24,228 bases of DNA from Acidobacteriota bacterium. GTDB lineage: Bacteria > Acidobacteriota > Terriglobia > UBA7540. A program made the position numbers and the translations under genes. The notes beneath the pieces are model-generated. The model searched no databases and was not told the origin of the DNA. It saw only the letters and a program-made list of their open reading frames with translations. The stretch is taken from the NCBI GenBank assembly GCA_003165615.1, contig PLWR01000231.1:1-24228 (forward strand), read 5' to 3'. Shown here piece after piece: positions 5,427 through 13,079 of the stretch (positions within the stretch are counted from its first letter, which is position 1; every line of letters starts with the position of its first letter).

Positions 5427-8354
5427 ATGACTCCATCGGAACAAGACCGATCAAAATCCAAGGATATGACCGCGCGGCGAAGCAAACGGGTTCCCCTTGC
5501 TATACCGATAATTCTGGCCGGTGAGGACAGATCGGGCAACGTATTCCAAGAATCCACGCGCACCACAATAGTTAGCAAACACGGGGCGGAGATTACAACC
5601 ACTCAAGAGTTGGTTCCGGGCGCGGTAGTCACGATCGAAAATCGCAGCTTGGCTCTTGGCGCGACAGCCACGGTGGTTAGCATCGGCAAGAGGCGCTCCC
5701 CCGGTGAGCCCGTGGAGATCGGCGTTCAACTTATCAAAGCCGCAAACGTTTGGGGCATCATTTTCCCCCCAGATGACTGGGAGACGGAACCGCCCATGGG
5801 ACGTGATGGCGAGGGCCTGGACGGAACTTCCATGCCCACCGAGCCAACGGCCATTGCAACTTCTGTTCCAGCCCCCACCACGGGTCCTGTCCAACCCGCT
5901 CGCAGCACCCCAAGTCCAACTTCCGGCGCCAACATTCTCACTCCGCCTCCTGCCGAGACAGTGCCGCCAAGAACCGGGACATTCCCCGTCCCCCCCGCGC
6001 TGCCGCTCGTATCTGCTGCCCCCTCTGGCACTGCCCGGGAAAAAATAGACGCGATTGCCGCGGCGGTGCTAGCCAAGGTCACCACACACCTCGATGAGGC
6101 CGTCGACACGCGTCTCAAAGCTTATTCAGAAAAGGTCATGAGGTTTACGAATCAATTCGCCCTGCGGGTGCAGGCTAATTTTCAGGAGGCGGCGAACCGG
6201 ACAGAAGATCAAATGGTGGTTTTGATCCAGAAAAAACTTGGCGCACTCGCCGACCGCGTCCAAGCGTCGCGCACTCTCCTCGAGAGCCTGCTGGCGAGAT
6301 TCGAAGCCCTGCAAGAGAATTCGAAATCAGTGGTCGAAGACACGGAACAAGAGATCCGGAAGGCGAGCCAACTGGCACTGGAGTCCGCCCTCCAAGAGTT
6401 GACCGTCAACCTCCGGCAGGAAGTTGAAGGCACGTCCGCAACCCTGACGGCAGAGTGTCAGGCACAGGTCCTGGCTGCGGTTTCGAAGACCGTTAACGCG
6501 ACCATCGCAAAAGCTGATGAGAATCTCGCTATCCTGATGAAGGACCGACTCTTCAAGTCGTACGCCGAATTGAAATGGCAGCAAGAGCAGATGATTGATG
6601 GAGTCAAGGAGCAGCTAAACCAAATCGCCCTTTCGGGGACAACGAACTTGGCGGCAAGGATCGAGTCGATGGCGGGGGAAATAGTTCCTTCAATGCGCGA
6701 GGAGATGGAGAAATCTTTGCAGGAGTCCGCCGGGAAGGTGATGGGGCGGATGACCCAATCCCTCCAAGAACAAACCCAATTATTAACCCAGGATACCTTG
6801 GTCTCTCTGCAACAATCTGTTCAGAGCCTGCAAGACCGGATGCAAGAGGAAAGCAGGAAGGTCCGGCAATCCTCCGAGCAGGAAATCAGCAAGACTGCCA
6901 AGGCCTTCAGCGAGAACGTCGTTGAGCGCGCGGAATTGGCAATAGGTTCGTTACAATCTGCCGCGGAGCAAGGAACCTCCAAATTAAGGACTGCCCAACT
7001 GGAATCGGCAAGAAGCCTGCGGGCGGGCGTCGAGGACTATCAAAAGCAACTAGCAGCGCGCTCAGGCTTGGCCCTCGAAAGCTTTCAAGCTGGCTTGCAA
7101 GAAATGGCACGCCATCTGCAAGAAGATTCAGCTCGGCTATTCTCGCAAAAACTCCAAAATATCGCAGACGAACTGGCTGAGGCCTCAGCAGAAAAGGTCC
7201 GCCAGCGTGTCCAGGATGAAGCAGTTGCCGCGACCGAAATATATGGCAAAGCATCGAAGAAACAACTGTCAACGATAGCCGATGAATTTTTCGCAACCTC
7301 GTCGCAAGAACTTCAGGCGCGTTTGCAGGACCATTCGGAAGCACAGCTCAATGCAGTTATTCAATCCGCTTCCGACAAGTTCAGCGAGCACCTCAAGAAG
7401 TTGACTCAGGAGGCAGGGCTTACCCTCGAAAAGGAGACCGGGAACGAGCTCCAGAAGGTAGCGCGTAATCTCCTGCAGTCGTCCTCCGAAACTCTCCGCG
7501 AAGAAGTCGAGCAACTTAATGGTAAGCTCCAGAATGATCTCAAGGCTTTCCAGGCAACCCTCGCCGATCAAGCTAGAAAACAGCTCCTCACTATGGCGCG
7601 GTCAACCGTCGAGAATCTGAACCAGGCAGCATCCGGAGGGCTCGAGGCGTTTCGCGCTCGATTGCAGACGATCGCGCAAGAGTCCCGCGAAGAGAGCTTC
7701 CGAGAGCTGGAAGCGAACTTCCAGGAGGCGCTGGAAAAACAGCGTGCGGCCATCTCCGTATTGCTTCAGCAGCAGGCTGAACAGAGCCGCGATCTCGCGG
7801 GGCTCCAGATCAAAACCATTAGCGAGCAGATCGTCGCAAAAGCCACGGAGGCGCTCGACCGGCAGGTAGGAAAGAGCACCCGGACGGTCGCAGACCTTGG
7901 GGAGCAGGCCCGTGTCGGTCTGGAGAGTCAAGGCCAGAAAATCGAAATGGAAGCCAAGAACTCCCTTTGGGAATATCAGAGACAGATAGAACAGTCGAGC
8001 AGTGCCTCCCTCGACAAGTTCCGGAAAGATACAGGTGTTCTGCTCGATGAAGTCGTCTTCCGGCTCCAACAGTCCGTGCGTTCCTTCCAGAGCGCGACGG
8101 GTGATGAGGTCCTGGCTGAGCTTCAAAAGGCCTCAGACAATCTCCTGGAAGTTTCCGCCGCTCAAATGCGCAAACAGACGGAGCAGTCTCTGGATCTTAT
8201 CACCGAACGGCTCAAGGAGAAGGAAGAGGAAGTCGTCAGCGACGCTGCCAATGTTTTTCGCAACAGGATCGCAGATATCTTCGCAATCTTGCAGGAGGGC
8301 TCCAAGAAAACCTCAGACCTTCCCGACCCAGAACGGCTCAAGAAGCAAACTTAG
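5427..8354 (+). CDS. PilZ-domain protein with giant coiled-coil tail
   Basis: A 975-residue protein without signal peptide or transmembrane segment. Residues 15-120 are a PilZ-like beta-barrel: RRSKR at 17-21 fits RxxxR, but the second motif reads IVSKHG at 48-53, with Ile in place of the usual Asp or Asn, so c-di-GMP binding is doubtful. Residues about 125-200 are a Pro/Thr/Ser-rich flexible linker. From about 205 to 965 the chain is almost entirely amphipathic helix, rich in Gln, Glu, Ala, Leu, Ser and Lys, with recurrent short phrases such as SLQ, ARLQ and FQA. It looks like a long rod or apolipoprotein-like lipid-surface helix array. The ATG at 5427 is chosen because GGAAGGA (5416-5422) precedes it; the frame is open further upstream, but a hairpin occupies that part. 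A scaffold or cytoskeletal role is inference. Confidence 0.8.
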   Translation: MTPSEQDRSKSKDMTARRSKRVPLAIPIILAGEDRSGNVFQESTRTTIVSKHGAEITTTQELVPGAVVTIENRSLALGATATVVSIGKRRSPGEPVEIGVQLIKAANVWGIIFPPDDWETEPPMGRDGEGLDGTSMPTEPTAIATSVPAPTTGPVQPARSTPSPTSGANILTPPPAETVPPRTGTFPVPPALPLVSAAPSGTAREKIDAIAAAVLAKVTTHLDEAVDTRLKAYSEKVMRFTNQFALRVQANFQEAANRTEDQMVVLIQKKLGALADRVQASRTLLESLLARFEALQENSKSVVEDTEQEIRKASQLALESALQELTVNLRQEVEGTSATLTAECQAQVLAAVSKTVNATIAKADENLAILMKDRLFKSYAELKWQQEQMIDGVKEQLNQIALSGTTNLAARIESMAGEIVPSMREEMEKSLQESAGKVMGRMTQSLQEQTQLLTQDTLVSLQQSVQSLQDRMQEESRKVRQSSEQEISKTAKAFSENVVERAELAIGSLQSAAEQGTSKLRTAQLESARSLRAGVEDYQKQLAARSGLALESFQAGLQEMARHLQEDSARLFSQKLQNIADELAEASAEKVRQRVQDEAVAATEIYGKASKKQLSTIADEFFATSSQELQARLQDHSEAQLNAVIQSASDKFSEHLKKLTQEAGLTLEKETGNELQKVARNLLQSSSETLREEVEQLNGKLQNDLKAFQATLADQARKQLLTMARSTVENLNQAASGGLEAFRARLQTIAQESREESFRELEANFQEALEKQRAAISVLLQQQAEQSRDLAGLQIKTISEQIVAKATEALDRQVGKSTRTVADLGEQARVGLESQGQKIEMEAKNSLWEYQRQIEQSSSASLDKFRKDTGVLLDEVVFRLQQSVRSFQSATGDEVLAELQKASDNLLEVSAAQMRKQTEQSLDLITERLKEKEEEVVSDAANVFRNRIADIFAILQEGSKKTSDLPDPERLKKQT

Positions 8355-8406
8355 CCACGGTGCGAATTCACCCGCCACGATCTCACGGAACTGCTGAATA
8401 CGGTAG

Positions 8407-8424
8407 ATAGTACGCCCGTACTAT
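8407..8424. repeat. 7-bp hairpin between two genes
   Basis: ATAGTAC-GCCC-GTACTAT forms a perfect 7-bp stem with a 4-base loop. There is no T-tract after it, so it may be an operator or an RNA processing site rather than a terminator. Confidence 0.35.
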
Positions 8425-8551
8425 TGCCGATCATGGCCACTCACCTTAAGCTCATCAGGAAGCCAATGCCTGCAAGGGGATCCGCCCGGGGCGAGATAGC
8501 TCCAGTATTAGCGCAGTCCTGGCAGAATCGGCAGCTTAACTGAGGAAAACG

Positions 8552-9028
8552 ATGGTCATGGCTCTCCTTGTCCTGATCTTCTCTACGGCGCTATTCTTTT
8601 TCTATTTACAGGTCAGTGTGCAAAGAATCCTTGGCCGTGCCTTCGATCGGGAGTACTTCCAAGCCATGGTTACTGCCAACCGCCTGGAGTTCCCTGACCT
8701 GCGTAAAGCCTTTGAAGAAGCCAACGTGCCGGTCGAGTACCCCCGCCTGCGGATGATGATCAAGTGCGATTTCCAAGCCCTTACTTATCTGCTCAAGAAT
8801 GCTGCCAACGTGAGCCAGCACTATTCGCGTGAAGAGCGGTTGTTGATATTCTACTTCCACTTGGTTCGCGGTTCGCTGATCGCCCGGCATTGGCTGCAAC
8901 TACGCGAAAAACCAGCGGTCTTGGAGTTGGCGGCGATTCTCCAATATTTCGCCAACATCGTGGGCAAGCGTGTGAATTCCGTCCGCTTCGGCAACCTGTC
9001 CGCCTCCGATTACCTACTGAGCCTCTAG
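8552..9028 (+). CDS. hypothetical single-pass membrane protein
   Basis: A 158-residue protein of unknown function. Residues 3-20 (MALLVLIFSTALFFFYLQ) form one transmembrane anchor. The remaining 135 residues are mostly helical and charged, with no motif I recognise (for example FDREYFQAMVTANRLEF, then DFQALTYLLKNAAN, then a helical C-terminus). GAGG at 8542-8545 is 6 bases before the ATG at 8552; a second ATG at 8558 is possible. It follows the PilZ/coiled-coil gene on the same strand after 197 bases and could be its membrane partner, but only position suggests that. Confidence 0.65.
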   Translation: MVMALLVLIFSTALFFFYLQVSVQRILGRAFDREYFQAMVTANRLEFPDLRKAFEEANVPVEYPRLRMMIKCDFQALTYLLKNAANVSQHYSREERLLIFYFHLVRGSLIARHWLQLREKPAVLELAAILQYFANIVGKRVNSVRFGNLSASDYLLSL

Positions 9029-9254
9029 CCGGTCTATGCGGCAGAGAATTCCTCTCATTTTACCACCTACCTTATGGAGTTGTGTCCTCCAACTGGCTTC
9101 AAGGAGGAGAGAATACCAATGACGCAGGCTGGGGGAGACGGTGGGTTCTTAGGGTCTGCGCCAGCCCGCCAAATACCGGTGGGAGGGGGAAATGCATCAA
9201 GAGAATGTTGCCCGAAAAATATTGGGCGGGCCATGAACGGCGCGTCCTTTGACC

Positions 9255-9263
9255 TGTTACAAT
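9255..9263 (+). promoter_or_regulatory. extended -10 promoter of murB
   Basis: TGTTACAAT is an extended -10 element (TGn followed by TACAAT, 5 of 6). Transcription would start near 9270, only about 2 bases before the ATG at 9272, which itself lacks a ribosome-binding site. This suggests a nearly leaderless mRNA. No good -35 box is visible, as is usual for extended -10 promoters. Confidence 0.45.
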
Positions 9264-9271
9264 CACGCCCT

Positions 9272-10408
9272 ATGCCTTCTCAATCTGGCGCCATAGGACC
9301 GGCCATTAAAGAAGCAGAGCCGCTAAAGCCCTATACGACTTTCAAGATCGGCGGTCCCGCGCGATATTTCGCCCGCGCCGCTTCGATCGAGGAATTCCGT
9401 GGGGTTTCGGAGCTGGCTGGCAAACTCTCTCTGCCGCTCTTCGTCCTCGGTGGGGGCAGCAACATCCTGGTAAGTGATTCAGGCTTTGAGGGCGTGGTGG
9501 TGCATCCGGCGTGCCGCGGGATCGAAGTCCTGCATGAAGACGCCGAGACCGTGACTCTGGAAGTGAATGCCGCGGAAACCTGGGACGGCCTGGTTCAACA
9601 TGCCGTGGAACGCAACTGGTGGGGGATTGAAAACCTTTCCCACATTCCCGGCCAGGCGGGGGCGGCGCTGGTACAAAACATCGGCGCCTACGGCCAGCAG
9701 GCAAGCGACGTCGTGCAGTCGGCGCGGGTGCTGGAGATTGCGACTGGCGCGCCGCATGTTCTCAGTGCTGCCGATTGTGGTTTTGGCTACCGGCGAAGCA
9801 TCCTCAACACTACGGCCCGCGGCAAACTGATTATTGCGGGGCTGACGCTGCGCCTTGCCAGGCATGGGGGCCCGAAGCTTGATTATCCGGACTTGCGGGA
9901 TTATTTCCGGGAGCGCGGCGTCAAGCAGCCTTCGCTCCACGAAATCCGCCAGGCGATCATTTCCATCCGCGACCGGAAATTTCCCTTCCCGCGTGAGGAG
10001 CGAGGTGGAAATGCCGGCTCATTCTTCAAAAATTTAGTACTCCTCGAATCCGAATACGAGGCCCTAAGGGAGATGCTGCGGCGGAACTTCCCACCGCGAG
10101 ACCTGACGCGGCTGGAAGAGATGCAGAATCGTTTTCCGGCGCAGGACAGGATCAAGATTCCCACCGCCTTTCTGATCTCGATCTGTGGCCTCAAGGGTTA
10201 TCGCATCGGCGGCGCGCAGGTGAATGAGACCCAACCGCTGGTGCTGCTGAATCAGGGCGGCGCGACGGCGCAGGATGTAATCGCCCTGGCCCAGCACGTC
10301 AGAAAAACCGTGCGGGCGCGAACCGGCATGGCCATCGCCCTGGAGCCGGAGCTCGTAGGATTTACCCATCAGGAACTATCTGCCATAAATAATCTTGAAG
10401 GGAGTTAG
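9272..10408 (+). CDS. murB: UDP-N-acetylenolpyruvoylglucosamine reductase MurB
   Basis: The FAD- and NADPH-dependent reductase that converts UDP-GlcNAc-enolpyruvate to UDP-MurNAc in the cytoplasm, the second committed step of peptidoglycan synthesis. With this start it has 378 residues (E. coli form 342). Visible landmarks are TTFKIGGPARYF at 22-33, the FAD-binding LGGGSNILVSD at 59-69, IPGQAGAALVQNIGAYG at 125-141, GYRRSILN at 172-179 with the substrate tyrosine typical of type I enzymes, GNAGSFFKN at 246-254 with catalytic S250, and LEPELVGF near the C-terminus with catalytic E360. The start is uncertain: the frame is open from 9074 and an ATG at 9119 has a very good GGAGGAG (9103-9109). 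The 51 extra residues are Gly-rich and unlike any MurB, and the extended -10 at 9255-9263 favours 9272. Confidence 0.9.
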   Translation: MPSQSGAIGPAIKEAEPLKPYTTFKIGGPARYFARAASIEEFRGVSELAGKLSLPLFVLGGGSNILVSDSGFEGVVVHPACRGIEVLHEDAETVTLEVNAAETWDGLVQHAVERNWWGIENLSHIPGQAGAALVQNIGAYGQQASDVVQSARVLEIATGAPHVLSAADCGFGYRRSILNTTARGKLIIAGLTLRLARHGGPKLDYPDLRDYFRERGVKQPSLHEIRQAIISIRDRKFPFPREERGGNAGSFFKNLVLLESEYEALREMLRRNFPPRDLTRLEEMQNRFPAQDRIKIPTAFLISICGLKGYRIGGAQVNETQPLVLLNQGGATAQDVIALAQHVRKTVRARTGMAIALEPELVGFTHQELSAINNLEGS

Positions 10409-10771
10409 TTTTCAAGGATAGCCGCCCGGCAATTGCTCGCCGCCTTGGCGCCCCTCGGTGCGGTCATTCCCGCGAAGGCGGGAATCTACCCCGCGAGCCA
10501 TTGGAAATGCGCCAATGACGGAGTGGATTCCCGCCTTCGCGGGAATGACTGGGGCTTCATATGGGATTTCACTCCAATTGACGCAACGACCGCACCTCAA
10601 TTGGAATTGAAAAACCAGGGTCGTTCAGTTAACCTGAGTGGGACTTGGCAACGAAACCAAATGGGTTTGCACTGCGATGCGAGCGGTGACCCGGGAGTGG
10701 GATTGGATTCACCGGCAACTTCGCTTTCGGTTGGAACACCACGGGGCAGTCGCACCTCCACGCTTCGGGCG
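10409..10771. other. intergenic region with REP-like doublet and operator-like dyad
   Basis: Besides the inverted doublet at 10463-10549, it contains CCAATTGA (10574-10581) and its inverse TCAATTGG (10597-10604). A weak promoter-like pair, TTGACG then TGGAAT, overlaps that dyad with an 18-base spacer. No separate gene is seen. The frame of the following gene is open through most of this region but looks non-coding until about 10772. Confidence 0.4.
10463..10549. repeat. REP-like inverted doublet
   Basis: A 24-base unit at 10463-10486 recurs as its exact reverse complement at 10526-10549. Each unit is itself a hairpin: ATTCCCGC-GAAG-GCGGGAAT. Between them lies a nested stem, CATTGG (10499-10504) with CCAATG (10512-10517). 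The ATTCCCGC/GCGGGAAT word is a known type of dispersed bacterial repeat (similar to neisserial dRS3 and REP elements). Palindromic units in head-to-head pairs are typical of elements moved by REP-associated transposases, none of which is in this window. Confidence 0.75.
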
Positions 10772-11629
10772 ATGGTTGAAACGCTGCGCCCGCAGCAGTG
10801 GGTCAAGAATGGGTTTATCTTTGCCGCCCTCATTTTTTCCCAGAGCCTCACGCGCTGGGATCGTTGCCGGCAGGTAATACTGGCGGCGCTGGTGTTCTGT
10901 TTGGTCTCCAGCGCCACGTATGTCCTGAATGACATCCTCGATGCATCGGAAGACCGCCACCATCCCACCAAAAAGCTTCGACCGATTGCCTCCGGCCGGA
11001 TCAGCGCATCAAAGGCGGCACTGATTGGCGCGATCCTGGGGGGTATTGGTCTCATCGCGGCCTGGAGGCTTAGCACCAGCTTCTTTGGAATCGTGGTGGC
11101 GTACCTCGCCATCAATGTTCTCTATTCCACTTTCCTGAAGCACATTGCCCTGCTGGATGTGTTTATTGTGGCGGCAGGCTTTCTTTTGCGCGTGATTGCC
11201 GGCGGATTGGTGATTCGAGTTGCCATTTCCCCCTGGTTGATTGTGTGCACCACGCTGCTGGCGCTTTTTATTGCCCTCAGCAAACGCCGGCATGAACTGG
11301 TTCTGCTGGGTGATAACGCCTCCAACCACCGGGCAATCTTGGCGGATTACTCACCCTACTTTCTGGACCAACTCATCGGCATCGTCACCGCGTCAACGGT
11401 GGTTACGTATGCGCTTTACACCCTTTCGCCGGACGTGCAGAGCAAATTCCCCGGCAAACGGTTGGAATTGACCATTCCGTTCGTCCTGTTCGGAATTTTC
11501 CGCTATCTTCATCTCATCCACCATGGCGAGCATGGAGGAAATCCCACGCGATCGTTATTTACAGACCCGGTATTGCTTTCGGTGGTGCTTTTGTGGGCGG
11601 CATCCGTTATTTTGATCATCTATCTTTAG
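10772..11629 (+). CDS. UbiA-family decaprenyl-phosphate phosphoribosyltransferase
   Basis: A 285-residue polytopic membrane protein (about eight to nine helices) of the UbiA prenyltransferase family. It is predicted to transfer 5-phosphoribose from PRPP to a polyprenyl phosphate, as Rv3806c does in mycobacteria. Seen: the LRPQQWVKN opening typical of this subgroup, the aspartate-rich NDILDASED at 53-61 followed by HHPTKKLRPIASG, and a second loop, LSKRRHELVLLGD. The specific function rests on the next two genes, homologues of DprE1 and DprE2, which act on its dephosphorylated product. The ATG at 10772 fits the family length but has no clear ribosome-binding site; an in-frame ATG at 10661 is the alternative. 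Only 4 bases separate it from dprE1, so they are surely co-transcribed. Confidence 0.82.
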   Translation: MVETLRPQQWVKNGFIFAALIFSQSLTRWDRCRQVILAALVFCLVSSATYVLNDILDASEDRHHPTKKLRPIASGRISASKAALIGAILGGIGLIAAWRLSTSFFGIVVAYLAINVLYSTFLKHIALLDVFIVAAGFLLRVIAGGLVIRVAISPWLIVCTTLLALFIALSKRRHELVLLGDNASNHRAILADYSPYFLDQLIGIVTASTVVTYALYTLSPDVQSKFPGKRLELTIPFVLFGIFRYLHLIHHGEHGGNPTRSLFTDPVLLSVVLLWAASVILIIYL

Positions 11630-11633
11630 CCGA

Positions 11634-12995
11634 ATGAAACCTACCTTCGCGACAAAACCGCTCTCTGGCTGGGGGCGCTACCCGGTGGAAGCGTGCCACG
11701 TTTTTCGCCCGGAGAAACGCAGTGAAGTGGCAGCCACCCTGGCATCGGGCCAGCAATCCTCTTACATTCCTCGCGGCCTGGGGCGCAGTTACGGTGACGC
11801 CGCTCTGAACGAAAATGCTGGTGTGATCTGGCAGGTCCTGCTCAACCGCTTCCTTTCTTTCGACAGCGCTTCCGGCGTGCTCGAATGCGAGTGCGGGGTG
11901 AGTCTCGCTGAGATCATTCAATGCTTCCTGCCGCGCGGCTGGTTTCTGCCCGTCACCCCGGGAACAAAATATGTGACCGTGGGCGGAGCCATTGCCGCGG
12001 ACATTCACGGCAAGAACCATCACAAAGACGGGTCATTTTCCAACTTCGTTCTGCATTTCCGCCTACTTACTCCCACCGGCGAAGTCTTGCTCTGCTCCCC
12101 GGAGGCCCATCCCGATATCTTCTGGGCGACGGTGGGCGGCATGGGCCTGACGGGGGTCATGCTGAGCGCACGGTTGCAATTGCGGCGGGTGGATTCGGCC
12201 TATGTCTTCGTGGACTTTCACAAAGCACCGAACCTCGAAGATGCCTTGGCGACGATGGAAGCCTCCGACGAGCGCTATGATTACTCGGTGGCGTGGATCG
12301 ATGGCCTCGCCACGGGCAAAACCATGGGCCGCAGCGTCCTGATGCGGGGCAATCACGCGGCAGCTGCCGAGTTGCCGGTGCGGGTTCGGCAGCCACTTGC
12401 CACTCCCAACGGCCCGCGGTGGAACCTTTTCCTTGATTTCCCTTCAGTAATTTTGAACCGGCTGACCGTGAAGGCATTCAATACCGCCTACTACGCGGTT
12501 CATCACACCGCATCGCGGCAACTGGTAAGCATGGAAAAGTTCTTTTATCCGCTCGATGCTATCAGCCAGTGGAATCGGATATACGGCAAGCGCGGCTTTG
12601 TGCAGTACCAGATCGCGCTGCCGCAGGCGAGCGGCCGCGAGGGGCTCCGCACCATTCTTGACCGGCTGGCGCGCTCCGGACGCGTGTCGTTCCTGGCCGT
12701 CCTGAAGCGCTTCGGCGATGCCGGCCCCGGGCTGCTTTCCTTCCCCTTGCGCGGCTACACCCTGGCCCTGGATATTCCCGCCGCTCACGGGCTCGTTCCC
12801 TTTCTCCACGAACTCGATCGGATGACTCTGGATCATGGAGGCAGAATCTATCTGGCGAAAGATGCGGTGCTCCGCGCCGAGGATTTTGCCGCCATGTACC
12901 CCCAGCTCGATTCTTTCCGGGCCATCAAGCGAAAATTGGACCCAAAGAGATTGTTTTCGTCGTCGCTGGCCCGGCGGCTTAAGATTGTCGATTGA
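11634..12995 (+). CDS. dprE1: decaprenylphosphoryl-ribose 2'-oxidase-like flavoprotein DprE1
   Basis: A 453-residue FAD-dependent oxidoreductase of the vanillyl-alcohol-oxidase fold. Mycobacterial DprE1 (461 residues) oxidises the 2'-hydroxyl of decaprenylphosphoryl-ribose, the first half of epimerisation to the arabinose donor. Seen: the FAD-binding PRGLGRSYGD, TPGTKYVTVGGAIAADIHG with KNHH (site of the histidine linked to FAD-pocket inhibitor resistance), FWATVGGMGLTG, and the C-terminal block RIYLAKD with catalytic K409 (mycobacterial K418). The residue at the position of inhibitor-reactive Cys387 is A378, in GYTLALDIP. Exactly 31 residues separate both pairs, so the alignment is firm. It starts 4 bases after the UbiA gene. 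Its last codons and stop run into a 7-base-period repeat. The lipid carrier length is unknown here. Confidence 0.88.
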   Translation: MKPTFATKPLSGWGRYPVEACHVFRPEKRSEVAATLASGQQSSYIPRGLGRSYGDAALNENAGVIWQVLLNRFLSFDSASGVLECECGVSLAEIIQCFLPRGWFLPVTPGTKYVTVGGAIAADIHGKNHHKDGSFSNFVLHFRLLTPTGEVLLCSPEAHPDIFWATVGGMGLTGVMLSARLQLRRVDSAYVFVDFHKAPNLEDALATMEASDERYDYSVAWIDGLATGKTMGRSVLMRGNHAAAAELPVRVRQPLATPNGPRWNLFLDFPSVILNRLTVKAFNTAYYAVHHTASRQLVSMEKFFYPLDAISQWNRIYGKRGFVQYQIALPQASGREGLRTILDRLARSGRVSFLAVLKRFGDAGPGLLSFPLRGYTLALDIPAAHGLVPFLHELDRMTLDHGGRIYLAKDAVLRAEDFAAMYPQLDSFRAIKRKLDPKRLFSSSLARRLKIVD

Positions 12996-13069
12996 CGATG
13001 GCCGATTGCCGATTGACGATGACTTTCGATTAGTTCAATCGCCAATCGACAATCATCAATCGTCAATTA
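12983..13069. repeat. inverted heptamer array between dprE1 and dprE2
   Basis: Six consecutive 7-base units beginning GAT (GATTGTC, GATTGAC, GATGGCC, GATTGCC, GATTGAC, GATGACT) fill 12983-13024. The complementary units TCAATCG, CCAATCG, ACAATCA, TCAATCG and TCAATTA fill 13035-13069. The arms pair into a long imperfect hairpin. The array supplies the stop codon of dprE1 and ends at the ribosome-binding site of dprE2. Confidence 0.75.
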
Positions 13070-13079
13070 AGGAGTTTTC

